Below are positions 42,698-52,435 of a stretch of 56,165 bases of DNA, in pieces. The position numbers and the translations under genes are program-made. The notes beneath the pieces are model-generated. The model made no database searches. It saw only the letters and a list, made by a program, of their open reading frames with translations, and was not told the DNA's origin. Position 1 is the stretch's first letter. Each line of letters begins with the position of its first letter. Origin of the DNA: Clostridia bacterium (GTDB lineage Bacteria > Bacillota > Clostridia > TANB77 > CAG-465); assembly GCA_028684095.1 (NCBI GenBank), contig JAQUGQ010000011.1, positions 1 through 56,165 on the forward strand, read 5' to 3'.

Positions 42698-45600
42698 ATG
42701 AACCAGCTAATTGTTAATTTACCCAAACATAGTAAATATTTAGATTTATTAAATGATATTAAATCTGCTAATATAGATTTAAGTGTTTTTGGTCTTACAG
42801 ATGCTCAAAAAGCTCATATGATATATAGTTTAAATGTTTATAGTAATAAACCATCCTGTATAGTATGTACTAACAATATTCAAGCAAAAAAAATGATACA
42901 AGATCTCAAATTTTTTACTGAAATTGAAATAGTATATTTTCCTGCAAGGGAAATTATATACTATGATATTGAGGCTGAGAGTAAAGAAATCGATAATGCT
43001 AGAATGTATGCTATCCAAAAGATAATATCAGGCGATAATATAATTATTGTAACTACAATTGATAGTATACTTCAAAAAATGTTACCAATAGAAGTGTATA
43101 CAAACTTGGATTTAGAGTTTAATATAGATAGCAAGGTAGATATAAATAAACTATTTAGTAAACTAATAAACCTTGGATATGAAAGATGTACAAATGTTGA
43201 AGGTAAAGGTCAATTTGCTATTCGTGGTGGTATTATAGACATATTTGGAATAAATAATGATACACCTCATAGGATAGAGCTTTTTGATGATATGATTGAT
43301 AGAATATCCTTATTTGATGTTTTGACTCAAAGAAGTATAAGTAGTGTAAATACTTTTAGTTTATCGTTTGCAAGTGAATTTAATATAACAGAAAATCAAG
43401 TGAATAAAGTTATTATTAAATTAAAAGAATTAATATCTAGTAAAATCACAAAAGAATTTAAGTCGGTTATTTTAAAAGATATTAAAACTCTAGAAAATCG
43501 AGAAGAAAAAAATTTATTAGATAAATATTTTGAGATTTTTTTTGATGAAACTGTATCATTTATAGATTACTTAGCTAATTTTACTGTATATGTAGATGAA
43601 CCAGTAAAATGTATAGAAAAATCGAAATACATTATTTATGAAAACACTGAAACATTAAAATTATTAGCTTCAAAAAATCATTTATATATTCCATATACGC
43701 ATCAAATGTACATGTATGAAGATATAGAAATAAAGTTAAAAAATCTTGTTAATGTATATTTAGAAAGAATGAATACAGATAGAGTTCTCCATGCAAAAAG
43801 AAAAGAGGTAATTTTCAGTTGTAGAGAAGTTAATTTTTTTCGTAGTTCAATGGATATACTTATACAGGACATCAAAGCCAGGGAAGAAAATATAATTCTT
43901 CTTGTATATCCATTAGCTATTAGAGTTGAGCAGATAAAAAATATATTAATTGATAATAAAATAAAAGTAATATATTTGGATAATATATTTAATACTACAC
44001 TTAAAGCTGGAAATGTATATATAACTCAAGGGATATTATCTGGTGGTTTTGATTACGATGATTTTAAATTAACTGTTATATCAGAGAATGTCTCAGGAAC
44101 ATTAAATAGAGTTAAAAAAAATAAAAAATCTAATACACTTGGTCAGAGTATAAACTCATTTGAAGATTTAGTAATTGGAGATTATGTTGTCCATGAAAGT
44201 CATGGTATTGGTATATATAGAGGGATAGAAACAGTAGAAGTTTTAGGAGTTACATCAGATTACATCAAGATTGAGTATTTAAATGGTTCTAATATATTTG
44301 TTCCTATATCAGGTTTAGATAATGTTAAAAAATATATGTGTGACGATGATAAACTTCCTAAACTTAATAATCTTGGCAATAGAGAATGGAATAAAACAAA
44401 GAAAAAAGCAAAAGAACATGTAGAAGAAATTGCAAAAGAGTTAGTTTTGTTGTATGCAAAAAGAGATAAATCTGTAGGTTTTTCATATTCATCAGATACA
44501 CCTTGGCAAAAAGAATTTGAAGATAGTTTTGAATATGAACTTACAGAAGATCAAGCTATATCTATAAATGAAGTGAAATCAGATATGGAAGATATAAAAC
44601 CTATGGATAGATTATTATGTGGAGATGTTGGTTATGGTAAAACAGAAGTTGCAATAAGAGCAGCATTTAAAGCTGTTATGGATAATAAACAAGTAGCATA
44701 TTTAGTTCCAACTACAATATTATCACTTCAACAATATAATACATTTAAAAAAAGAATGGAAAAATTTAGTATCAACGTAGAAATGTTATCTAGATTTAAA
44801 ACAGCAAAAGAGCAGAAAAAAATACTTAAAGATTTAATAGATGGCAAAATAGATGTTTTAATAGGAACACATAGAATATTATCTAAAGATGTATTGTTTA
44901 AAGATTTAGGTTTACTTATAGTAGATGAGGAACATAGATTTGGTGTTAAAGATAAAGAATCTATAAAATTATTTAAAGAAACAATAGATATTTTATGTAT
45001 GACAGCAACTCCAATACCTAGAACTCTTCATATGTCTATGGTAGGAATTAGAGGCATGAGTAGTTTAACAACTCCACCACTAGAAAGAATGCCAGTACAT
45101 ACGTATGTATTAGAATATGATAATTATATAGTTAAAAATGCAATTGAAAGAGAACTATCTAGAGATGGCCAAGTGTTTTATATAAGTAACAGAGTAGATA
45201 ACATAGAAGAAATAACTAATAAAGTAAGAGAGTTGGTTCCATATGCTAGAGTAGAATATGCACATGGACAAATGAGTCCACGTGCAATTGAAGATATAAT
45301 GATTAGATACATAAAACATGAAATCGATGTAATTGTATGTACAACAATATTAGAATCTGGAATTGATATTCAAAATGCTAATACAATTATAATTGAGAAT
45401 GCAGATAGATTAGGACTTGCTGCATTATATCAGATAAGAGGAAGAGTTGGTCGTTCTAATAGGCTAGCATATGCATATATAACATATAAAAAGAATAGAA
45501 ACTTGAGCGAAGTAGCTGAGAAAAGACTAAAAGCAATTAAAGATTTTACTGAATTCGGGAGTGGCTTTAAAATAGCTATGAGAGATTTGGAAATACGTGG

Positions 45601-46102
45601 AGCAGGTAATATACTTGGAAAAGCTCAACATGGACATATGGCATCAGTCGGTTATGAACTATATTTAAGTATGCTTGAAAAAGCTATAAGTCGCGAGAAA
45701 GATGGAAAAATAGAGAATAATATAAGTTTAAAAGAAGTTAAAATTGATTTACCAATATCTGCATATATATCAGATACTTATATATCTAATATAATGCATA
45801 AGATTACAATGTATCATAAAATATCTGAAGCATGCGATGAACAAGAAATTGCAAATGTTGTGGATGAATTAATAGATAGATTTGGAGATTTACCAAAAGA
45901 AGTTAACAACTTAATAAAAATAGTTGAAGTGCGTAATCAATGTAGAAAAATTGGAATAACAAAAGTATATATTAAAAATAACTATGTTATATTAGAATCA
46001 GATAAGTATACTAAAAAATTAAAATATTATATAAATTCAAATAATTTATTGTTATTTATACAAATCAATTTAAAAGAACTTTTAACTAAAATATCTGATT
46101 GA
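42698..46102 (+). CDS. mfd: Transcription-repair coupling factor Mfd
   Basis: 1134 aa. N-terminal UvrB-homology module (about 1-330), RNA-polymerase interacting CarD/RID-like region (about 485-560; VIGDYVVHESHGIGIYRGIETVEV), then a RecG-like superfamily 2 translocase (about 590-950) with Walker A CGDVGYGKTEVA, DEEHRFG, TATPIPRTLHMS and motif VI QIRGRVGRSNR, and a C-terminal TRCF domain. Removes stalled polymerase and recruits UvrA. SD AAAGGAGG. Same strand as and closely following the Nudix gene. Confidence 0.96.
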   Translation: MNQLIVNLPKHSKYLDLLNDIKSANIDLSVFGLTDAQKAHMIYSLNVYSNKPSCIVCTNNIQAKKMIQDLKFFTEIEIVYFPAREIIYYDIEAESKEIDNARMYAIQKIISGDNIIIVTTIDSILQKMLPIEVYTNLDLEFNIDSKVDINKLFSKLINLGYERCTNVEGKGQFAIRGGIIDIFGINNDTPHRIELFDDMIDRISLFDVLTQRSISSVNTFSLSFASEFNITENQVNKVIIKLKELISSKITKEFKSVILKDIKTLENREEKNLLDKYFEIFFDETVSFIDYLANFTVYVDEPVKCIEKSKYIIYENTETLKLLASKNHLYIPYTHQMYMYEDIEIKLKNLVNVYLERMNTDRVLHAKRKEVIFSCREVNFFRSSMDILIQDIKAREENIILLVYPLAIRVEQIKNILIDNKIKVIYLDNIFNTTLKAGNVYITQGILSGGFDYDDFKLTVISENVSGTLNRVKKNKKSNTLGQSINSFEDLVIGDYVVHESHGIGIYRGIETVEVLGVTSDYIKIEYLNGSNIFVPISGLDNVKKYMCDDDKLPKLNNLGNREWNKTKKKAKEHVEEIAKELVLLYAKRDKSVGFSYSSDTPWQKEFEDSFEYELTEDQAISINEVKSDMEDIKPMDRLLCGDVGYGKTEVAIRAAFKAVMDNKQVAYLVPTTILSLQQYNTFKKRMEKFSINVEMLSRFKTAKEQKKILKDLIDGKIDVLIGTHRILSKDVLFKDLGLLIVDEEHRFGVKDKESIKLFKETIDILCMTATPIPRTLHMSMVGIRGMSSLTTPPLERMPVHTYVLEYDNYIVKNAIERELSRDGQVFYISNRVDNIEEITNKVRELVPYARVEYAHGQMSPRAIEDIMIRYIKHEIDVIVCTTILESGIDIQNANTIIIENADRLGLAALYQIRGRVGRSNRLAYAYITYKKNRNLSEVAEKRLKAIKDFTEFGSGFKIAMRDLEIRGAGNILGKAQHGHMASVGYELYLSMLEKAISREKDGKIENNISLKEVKIDLPISAYISDTYISNIMHKITMYHKISEACDEQEIANVVDELIDRFGDLPKEVNNLIKIVEVRNQCRKIGITKVYIKNNYVILESDKYTKKLKYYINSNNLLLFIQINLKELLTKISD

Positions 46103-46213
46103 TAAAAATAAAAATTATGACTATAAATGTCAACATATTACTAATTATAATGAAATATATATTAAAATCATAGTGAAAATTAAGTGAAAATATATATTTA
46201 TTCTATAGTATTG

Positions 46214-46242
46214 TTGACAAAATATATTTAAAATGATATACT
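46214..46242 (+). promoter_or_regulatory. Promoter of the PrsA-like gene
   Basis: TTGACA (46214-46219), 17-bp spacer, TATACT (46237-46242). Confidence 0.75.
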
Positions 46243-46304
46243 TAGTTATAATTTGTATGTATTAACATATATTTAAATATTTTATAAGAAAAGGGGATTA
46301 AAAA

Positions 46305-47432
46305 ATGGACAAAAAAGAAGAATCTTTAAAAGAGGTAAAAGGTACAAAAAAATTTAAAATTGCTATATCGAATGATAAAAAAATAATAATTTCAATCGTA
46401 GCTATTGTAATGATTGTAGCATTTGGAATATTTGGATGGTTTTATTACAATAATAATTTAAAACCAGTAGTCAAATTTGATGGTGGAAGTTTAACAACTT
46501 CAGAATTTACAATATACTATAAAACATTTGCACCAATGTTAGAATATTATGGATATGAAGCTAGTACAATACCAACTCAAATTGCTAATAAAGCAGCAGC
46601 AGATAAAATTATACTTTTAAAAGCTAAAGAGGCAGGAGTTACACTTAGTGATGAAGATAAAGCAAAGGTTGACGAAATATTTAATGATGAAACACAAATT
46701 AAAAAATTTACAGATGATGGTATAGATCCAATTAAAATGAAACAATTATATTATAATGATTACATAATAACAGCATATATAAGCAAATTGAAAGGTGAAC
46801 TTACAAATGAAGAAGTTACTACATATTTAAAAACAACTTATGGTGAAGATTTAGATATGACTGAATTTGTAACACGTCATATTCTATTTTCAACAATTGA
46901 TTCATCTACTGGTTCAGCTATGACAGATGAGAAAAAAGCAGAAGTAAAAGTTAAAGCAGAAGCAGCACTTGTTAGAGTATTAGCTGGTGAAGACTTTGAA
47001 GCACTTGTTAAAGAACTTAGTGAAGATACAGGAACAAAAGAAAAAGGTGGATTATACAAAATGTATTTAGATGAAAATACAATGGAACAATATAGAAATG
47101 CCGTTAAATCATTATCAATAGGTTCAACAACAACTGCACTAGTTGAAACTAGCGCTGGTTATCACATAATTAAATTAGATAGTAAAAATGAAAATGGTAG
47201 AGTTAATTCTGATTCTGATAGAGAAGCTATTGCTTCTACTAAAATAGATGAAATAACAAAAACTATGAATATTGTAATTGTTGATAAAGTAATTACAAAA
47301 GTTGTTGAAAATATAACTGGAGTTAAAGCAACAGCTCCAACAACAGAAACAACAACTCCAACAACAGACACAACAACTCCAACAACAGACACAACAACTC
47401 CAACAACAGATACAACAACTCCTGTACAGTAA
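46305..47432 (+). CDS. PrsA-like membrane-anchored peptidyl-prolyl isomerase/foldase
   Basis: 375 aa. Cytoplasmic Lys-rich head, a membrane segment (about 28-47), then an exported SurA-N-like helical region and a parvulin PpiC domain (about 180-290; TRHILFSTIDSS, VLAGEDFEALVKELSEDTGTKEKGGLYKMY, VETSAGYHIIKL). The C-terminus is a run of TTPTTD repeats (about 345-375), also repeated in DNA. There is no lipobox Cys, unlike Bacillus PrsA. It helps fold exported proteins and lies among the array of exported lectin-fold proteins, which could be its clients (inference). Confidence 0.85.
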   Translation: MDKKEESLKEVKGTKKFKIAISNDKKIIISIVAIVMIVAFGIFGWFYYNNNLKPVVKFDGGSLTTSEFTIYYKTFAPMLEYYGYEASTIPTQIANKAAADKIILLKAKEAGVTLSDEDKAKVDEIFNDETQIKKFTDDGIDPIKMKQLYYNDYIITAYISKLKGELTNEEVTTYLKTTYGEDLDMTEFVTRHILFSTIDSSTGSAMTDEKKAEVKVKAEAALVRVLAGEDFEALVKELSEDTGTKEKGGLYKMYLDENTMEQYRNAVKSLSIGSTTTALVETSAGYHIIKLDSKNENGRVNSDSDREAIASTKIDEITKTMNIVIVDKVITKVVENITGVKATAPTTETTTPTTDTTTPTTDTTTPTTDTTTPVQ

Positions 47433-47444
47433 AAGGAAATGAGT

Positions 47445-48257
47445 ATGGAAAATATAACTAGTAAATCAAATCAAAAAATTAAATATATTAAAAGTTTAAA
47501 TGAAAGAAAATTTAGACAAAAATATAGCCAGTACTACTTAGAAGGTATCAAAGTAGTAAATGAATTATTAGATATGTACAACCAAAGAGCGATAGATATT
47601 TTATCTATCGCTTGCTCTTATGATATACTAAATAGAATAAATGGTGGTGCTAGTATCATAAATAGATTGGAAAAAATAGATAATTTTGAAATATTAAACA
47701 TGGATTCAGATATTTTTAAAACAATAACTGATACAGTTTCTCCACAAGGAATTTTAGCTGTACTTAATATTCCAAAAAATAATATTGATAATATAAATAT
47801 TGATACAAATATACTTATACTAGATAAGTTGCAAGATGCTGGTAATGTTGGTACGATAATAAGAACAGCTGATAGTTTTAATGTAAAAACTATCATTTGT
47901 TTAGAAGGAACAACTGATATATTTTCACCTAAAGTATTACGATCGACTATGGCATCAATTTTAAGAGTTAATGTTATATTTATTAATAATAATGAATTAA
48001 CTGAAAGTATAAATAAGATAAAAAATATGGGATATAATATTATAGGTACATCGTTGCAAACGGATAAATATATATCAAAAAATATATTTAAAAAAAAATG
48101 TGCTTTTGTAGTTGGTAATGAAGCAAATGGAATATCTGAAGAAGTTATAAAAAAATGTGACAATTTAGTTAAAATACCAATGAGTAGTAGTGTAGAATCG
48201 TTAAATGTAGCATGTGCAACAAGTATAATATTATATGAGCAATTCAAAAATAATTAG
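47445..48257 (+). CDS. SpoU/TrmH-family 23S rRNA or tRNA 2'-O-methyltransferase
   Basis: 270 aa. N-terminal RNA-binding domain (ITSKSNQKIKYIKSLNERKFRQKY, YYLEGIKVV), then the SPOUT domain: LDKLQDAGNVGTIIRTADSF (about 120-140), VVGNEANGISEE (motif 2) and IPMSSSVESLNVACATSIILYE (motif 3) at the C-terminus. ATG 47445 is preferred to 47439 because AAGGA (47433-47437) is too close to the latter. Immediately after the foldase gene, likely cotranscribed. Confidence 0.87.
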   Translation: MENITSKSNQKIKYIKSLNERKFRQKYSQYYLEGIKVVNELLDMYNQRAIDILSIACSYDILNRINGGASIINRLEKIDNFEILNMDSDIFKTITDTVSPQGILAVLNIPKNNIDNINIDTNILILDKLQDAGNVGTIIRTADSFNVKTIICLEGTTDIFSPKVLRSTMASILRVNVIFINNNELTESINKIKNMGYNIIGTSLQTDKYISKNIFKKKCAFVVGNEANGISEEVIKKCDNLVKIPMSSSVESLNVACATSIILYEQFKNN

Positions 48258-48368
48258 TTAGAAATTCAAAAAATCAGAAAAATATTAAAAAAATAAAAAT
48301 AAGGTATATTTAAAATTTAAATACATAAAATACTAATAGAAAGTTATATTTCTAAATAGGAGGTTTTT

Positions 48369-48551
48369 ATGAAAGTTTTAAATAGTATTGTCTTAGCAAT
48401 TTTAATTATAGGAGCTATTAACTGGGGTTGTATTGGATTATTTAATGTTGACTTAGTTGCAACAATTTTTGGTGGAGCTAATTCAATGTTAAGTAAAATT
48501 ATATATACATTAGTTGGTATATCTGGTTTATGGGCATTTAGTTTTTTTTAA
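48369..48551 (+). CDS. DUF378 small membrane protein
   Basis: 60 aa, two membrane helices (about 4-24 and 40-58) linked by GCIGLFNVDLVATIFGG: the INWGCIGLF and GISGLW landmarks match DUF378. Strong RBS (TAGGAGG). Function of the family is not known. Confidence 0.85.
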   Translation: MKVLNSIVLAILIIGAINWGCIGLFNVDLVATIFGGANSMLSKIIYTLVGISGLWAFSFF

Positions 48552-48596
48552 AAAATAGATGAAGACTAATTTATAATGTAAAAGTAGATTTTAATA

Positions 48597-48641
48597 AAAA
48601 TAGTGGTATCAATTTTCAAAATTAATACCACTATTTTTTGT
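48597..48641 (+). terminator. Terminator after the DUF378 gene
   Basis: AATAGTGGTAT / ATACCACTATT stem with TTTTTTG tail. The remaining sequence to 48836 has no visible gene. Confidence 0.8.
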
Positions 48642-48836
48642 TTATTATAAAACTTTTTAAATACATAGAAAATCCCTATTATGATTTAATTAGTAAATAA
48701 TGTTATATAAGTTTTTTTGTTTCATAGAATCAGATGTTGGAATTGTGCTGAATATTACTTATATATTACACATAAAGTTTATGTACCTTATTATCCCCAA
48801 AAATTTCCAAAGATATTATAAAAAGTTGAAATATCA

Positions 48837-48865
48837 TTGACAAAAAAATATATGTATTATATAAT
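48837..48865 (+). promoter_or_regulatory. Promoter of array gene E
   Basis: TTGACA (48837-48842), 17-bp spacer with the same A-run start as that of gene A, TATAAT (48860-48865). Confidence 0.85.
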
Positions 48866-48906
48866 AAAATAATCAGATAAGTAAAAAACGGGGGTATAAA
48901 AATCTT

Positions 48907-50445
48907 ATGAAAACTAATATAAAGAGTGGTATATCTTTAATTATACTTGTTATAGCAATTATAATAATAATTATACTGGCAAGTGCTATAATTATATCAG
49001 TAGTAAATAATAATCCGATATCACAAGCAAAAAAAATGACATTTATTAATGATTTGAGGAATTTTGAAGATGAACTTAATTCATATCATTCTGATCAAAG
49101 TATATATGTACAAAAAGGTTATAATTCTTCAAGTTTGCAAGCAGATGAAAATAATATAACATATAATGGGATAGTGGATAGTAATAAAACAATTAATGAT
49201 ATAATACTATTATTAGGAAGTAATTCTAAGTATGATGGACTATTTGAAGTGTTAGATGGTAAATTAGTATATAAGGGTACTGATGAAAATGAAAAAGAAT
49301 GGGCAGAAGAAATAGGAATAGTAACAATAATTGCTGCTAGTGAAATGTTTGTTGTAAATCAACCAGTGTTATCGGCAGGAATGACAGCAAAAAAATGGAA
49401 TGGCAGTTCATGGGATACAGTATCAGATCCAGATAATGATACATCGTGGTATGATTATGAAAATAAAGAATGGGCAAATGCACAAACAGAAGATGAAAGT
49501 ATGTGGGTATGGATACCACGATATGAATATCAAATACCAACACCACATAGTTTAACAGCACAAACAATAGCAGTAAACTTTTTAATTAATACTGAGACAA
49601 CAGCATCAACTGGGTATACAGTGCATCCAGCATTTACATTTGGAAGTACAGAGCTTACAGGAATATGGGTAGCAAAATTTGAAGCAAGTGGAACTGCAAG
49701 TGCAGTAGATGTAAAACCTGGAATAGCATCACTTCGAAGTATAACAATAGATACAATGTTTACAGCATGTAGAAATATGGAAACAATAAATGGGGCAAGA
49801 TATGGCTGGGGGACAAGTGGAACAGGAATAGATACTCACTTAATGAAAAATACAGAATGGGGAGCAGTGGCATATCTTTCAAGTAGTGCATATGGAAAAA
49901 CAGATGAGGTATGGATAAATCCAAATAGCGATTATTTAACAGGTCAAGCAGGAACAAGTGTTAGTGCTGATCCAACAACATCAACATATTCATATGATGA
50001 TTTAATATATGGTATAAATGCAAGTACAACAGGAAATATATATGGGGTATATGATATGAACGGTGGATCATGGGAATATACAGCATCATATGTTGCTAAT
50101 GGACATGCAAATTTGACAACATACGGCTTAAGTTTAGTAAGTGCAATAGGACAATATAAAGATGTATATTTACAAGGCTCGAGTGATACAAGACTATTAA
50201 ATTACTCAGCAAATTCAGATAAAAAAGGTGACGCAGTATATGAGACATCAACTACTGATATCGGTGCAACATCATGGTACGGTGACTACTCGGTCATGCC
50301 TTCTTCTAGCGTTCCATTTTTATATCGTGGCGGTCGTGCTTCCAATTCGACTGGTGCTGGGGTGTTCAGTTTTAACGACAACAGTGGTACTTTACAAAGT
50401 TTTATAGGGTTCCGCCCCGTACTCGTGCTTTCGGGCGCACTTTAA
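48907..50445 (+). CDS. Array gene E: divergent prepilin-like + FGE/C-type-lectin variable protein
   Basis: 512 aa, second subfamily. N-terminal SGISLIILVIAIIIIIILAS helix, a middle spacer, then a larger lectin-fold domain: SMWVWIPRYEYQIP (about 198-211), IWVAKFEAS, NTEWGAVAYLSSSAYG (about 317-332), NIYGVYDMNGGSWEY (about 375-389). The C-terminus GGRASNSTGAGVF... IGFRPVLVLSGAL (about 473-512) has the closing IGFRPV motif typical of DGR target proteins. The last 110 nt or so are GC-richer and Y-ending, and share a 30-nt block with the orphan copy downstream. SD GGGGGT. Likely exported and surface-displayed. Confidence 0.8.
   Translation: MKTNIKSGISLIILVIAIIIIIILASAIIISVVNNNPISQAKKMTFINDLRNFEDELNSYHSDQSIYVQKGYNSSSLQADENNITYNGIVDSNKTINDIILLLGSNSKYDGLFEVLDGKLVYKGTDENEKEWAEEIGIVTIIAASEMFVVNQPVLSAGMTAKKWNGSSWDTVSDPDNDTSWYDYENKEWANAQTEDESMWVWIPRYEYQIPTPHSLTAQTIAVNFLINTETTASTGYTVHPAFTFGSTELTGIWVAKFEASGTASAVDVKPGIASLRSITIDTMFTACRNMETINGARYGWGTSGTGIDTHLMKNTEWGAVAYLSSSAYGKTDEVWINPNSDYLTGQAGTSVSADPTTSTYSYDDLIYGINASTTGNIYGVYDMNGGSWEYTASYVANGHANLTTYGLSLVSAIGQYKDVYLQGSSDTRLLNYSANSDKKGDAVYETSTTDIGATSWYGDYSVMPSSSVPFLYRGGRASNSTGAGVFSFNDNSGTLQSFIGFRPVLVLSGAL
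50324..50436 (+). repeat. Putative DGR variable region of gene E with IMH-like block
   Basis: From RGG to the FRPVLVLSG end. The final 30 nt (50407-50436, GGGTTCCGCCCC...TCGGGC) are about 70% GC and match 50679-50708 with one mismatch, while the upstream 80 nt differ at many positions. This constant 3' block after a variable part is how an initiation-of-mutagenic-homing site looks. Confidence 0.65.
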
Positions 50446-50577
50446 TAGTGGCTCTGTACTTTGACTCTCTATAATGGGACAAAAATAGAGCAGGCACACA
50501 ATAATTAGAATGAAGTAAAATAAAATTGATATTTCAAACATTTGTGGATACAGAGATTAAACTGAATTTGCCTTATT

Positions 50578-50750
50578 TGAGCAATCCGTTCTTCATATAT
50601 GGTGGTAACTATAGCAATACGATTAATGCTGGGGTGTTTAATTTTAATAGCAACAATTGGAATGCAAACAGCAATATCGGGTTCCGCCCCGTGCTCGTGC
50701 TTTCGGGCACTTCGACACAAAAGAAAATTTATATATTTTCGACTTTGTAG
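50578..50750 (+). pseudogene. Orphan Asn-rich lectin C-terminus (variable-region or template-like copy)
   Basis: An open frame reading ...SNPFFIYGGNYSN... with 10 Asn codons (AAC/AAT) in about 30, ending in IGFRPVLVLSG and then running on to a stop at 50748-50750. Homologous to the C-terminus of gene E (SSVPFLYRGG...IGFRPVLVLSG) but without the rest of the gene and without an RBS. AAY richness is typical of DGR template repeats; see the findings for why it is not a clean template for gene E. Best described as a detached 3' cassette. Confidence 0.6.
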
Positions 50751-50814
50751 GGTATTTCTTTACGGAGAATACTGAATAGATTGTGTCAAAAAAGCTAAAA
50801 TTTGATAGAAACAA

Positions 50815-50856
50815 CTAAAATTGTACTGATTTTTCAATTAGTACAATTTTTTATTT
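50815..50856 (+). terminator. Terminator downstream of the orphan cassette
   Basis: AAAATTGTACT / AGTACAATTTTTTATT stem with T tail. Between here and 51088 there are two more weak hairpins (AATATATGTT/AACATATATT and AACTAATT/AATTAGTT) and no gene. Confidence 0.75.
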
Positions 50857-51087
50857 ATAATCTTGGAAAAATCCAATAAAAAATCATAACAAAATAACCC
50901 AATCATATTTGGTTAAAAAATTATTAAAATCCTGTTAAAGTTGAATTCCTAATAATTTTATAGTACAATATTTTTACGTTAAAAACAAAAAAAATATATG
51001 TTAAAGTGTTTCACACCCCAACATATATTATAAACTAATTAAAAAATTAGTTCGATTTTTTTATCTGAGTAAATTATTATCTTATTT

Positions 51088-51705
51088 CTAAAATATATTT
51101 TTAATTATTTCTAAAAACTTAAAAGAATAAGTATTATTTACATTTTTTTCTTTTAATAAATTTTTATCAGTGTATATATTAGCTATACCTGGTAATATGT
51201 TTTCAAGTCCTTCTAGAGTTCTTATATTTTCCTTGTTTGGAAATATGAGATTCCAATAGTTTTTTCCTTTAGCATCTCCTAAAAGTATTTGTATGCTATC
51301 ATAAGATCCTTCATCCATTGTAGTATATATATTTTTCTTTTCAGTGTAATTTATTTTACCAAGTTTAGCTGTAGAAACATAATTTATGTTATTTTCCTTT
51401 AGTTCACTATTTGAAATTAATAATATTTCATCCATATTATTATATATAGTATTATAAGTTTCTTGTTTTGTAAAGTTTTGTTTAAATATTACATTATTAA
51501 TATAATTTTCTATCTTGTCAGCTATTTTTAATTTTATAATTTGGTCATCTATACTATCACTATTTGCTACAACATGTAACCTGAAATAATTTTCATTTGT
51601 TTTAGTTTTTTTATACAATCCAATAGAAGTATAAAGTGAAAGTAATATTATAGAAAAAATACATATAGTTAATGGAATATTTATATTTTTAAATTTGTTT
51701 TTCAT
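51088..51705 (-). CDS. spoIIR: Stage II sporulation protein R
   Basis: 205 aa. N-terminal membrane/signal segment (about 11-28), then the SpoIIR landmarks FRLHVVANSDSIDDQIIKLKIADKIENYI (about 41-69), TMDEGSYDSIQILLGDAKGKNYWNLIFPN (about 128-156). In Bacillus it is secreted by the forespore under sigmaF and triggers SpoIIGA processing of pro-sigmaE in the mother cell. Shows the organism has the endospore pathway. The C-terminus after about 160 is shorter than in Bacillus. SD AGGTGG. Confidence 0.88.
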   Translation of the reverse strand: MKNKFKNINIPLTICIFSIILLSLYTSIGLYKKTKTNENYFRLHVVANSDSIDDQIIKLKIADKIENYINNVIFKQNFTKQETYNTIYNNMDEILLISNSELKENNINYVSTAKLGKINYTEKKNIYTTMDEGSYDSIQILLGDAKGKNYWNLIFPNKENIRTLEGLENILPGIANIYTDKNLLKEKNVNNTYSFKFLEIIKNIF

Positions 51706-51866
51706 TTTAAACCACCTACATATATTATGAGATATTTTATAAAAAACAAACTATATAAAATTGGCAAAAAAGATCTTAAAAAATCATAAATTAGTGTCAT
51801 ATTTTAATTCAAAGTATAATACTCTTTTTTTAGTCAAAAGAGTATAAAATTAGGCAAAATATTTTG

Positions 51867-51895
51867 TTGACATCTAATTTTAGGTATGTTAAAAT
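51867..51895 (+). promoter_or_regulatory. Promoter of the gene at 51922
   Basis: TTGACA (51867-51872), 17-bp spacer, TAAAAT (51890-51895). It overlaps the frame's first ATG (51886), which therefore cannot be the start. Confidence 0.7.
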
Positions 51896-51921
51896 TATCA
51901 CATAAGGGGATGATACAAAAG

Positions 51922-52356
51922 ATGAATAAAATTAAGTTATGTTGTTTTACAGTTAACTACACACATTCGTGTATAATAGCTAACAACTTTATTTCAAATG
52001 AGTTAAGTAATGTAAAGGTGGTATATATTAATGAAAAAAGTGAAAAGAAAAAATTAAAAAATATAATTTCCAGATTTTATAAAAAGATGCAAGATCACTC
52101 GTTTTTTACCGAGTGGTTAAATGAAGGAATTATTAATGATTATGAAAAAGAGACTTTTGTTTTTGTGGTAAATGGCAAAGAATCATTTATAAACAAAGTA
52201 AATAAATATTTGGATTTAAATGAATTCAATGGATATATTATTAATTGTTATGAGATATTTGATATATCTGTTAAAGTGGAGAAAATAATAGAAGAACACA
52301 ACTATTATATAAACACAACTGGATTAGTAAAAAAAGAGACTTTCAAAATAGGTTAA
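51922..52356 (+). CDS. Hypothetical cytoplasmic protein next to spoIIR
   Basis: 144 aa, not recognised. Alpha/beta composition without membrane segments: IKLCCFTVNYTHSCIIANNFI, VKVVYINEKS, FVFVVNGKESFINKVNKYL, YIINCYEIFDISVKVEKII. ATG 51922 or 51910 are possible starts behind AAGGGGA; 51886 is excluded by the promoter. Divergent from spoIIR across 180 nt. Role unknown; linkage to sporulation would be only positional. Confidence 0.55.
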   Translation: MNKIKLCCFTVNYTHSCIIANNFISNELSNVKVVYINEKSEKKKLKNIISRFYKKMQDHSFFTEWLNEGIINDYEKETFVFVVNGKESFINKVNKYLDLNEFNGYIINCYEIFDISVKVEKIIEEHNYYINTTGLVKKETFKIG

Positions 52357-52392
52357 AATAGAATACACCTTTTTATAAATATTATATATATG

Positions 52393-52435
52393 TGAACTGT
52401 ATACAATCCTTATACGGTTCATTTTATATTTTTAA
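52393..52435 (+). terminator. Terminator of the hypothetical gene
   Basis: TGAACTGTATA / TATACGGTTCA stem with one mismatch, then ATTTTATATTTTT. 52436-52551 contains only the start of the gene F leader. Confidence 0.7.

Noticed and set aside
47337-47430. Non-coding tandem repeat
   Set aside because: The ACAACTCCAACAACAGA repeats are the coding sequence of the Thr/Pro-rich tail of the PrsA-like protein.
50578-50708. Clean DGR template repeat for gene E
   Set aside because: About half of the differences from the gene E end are at non-A bases, including transversions such as TGG/GGT and GCA/TTA; a true template would differ almost only at A positions.
51886-51921. Longer N-terminus for the hypothetical gene at 51922
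   Set aside because: The ATG at 51886 lies between the -35 and -10 boxes of the gene's own promoter.
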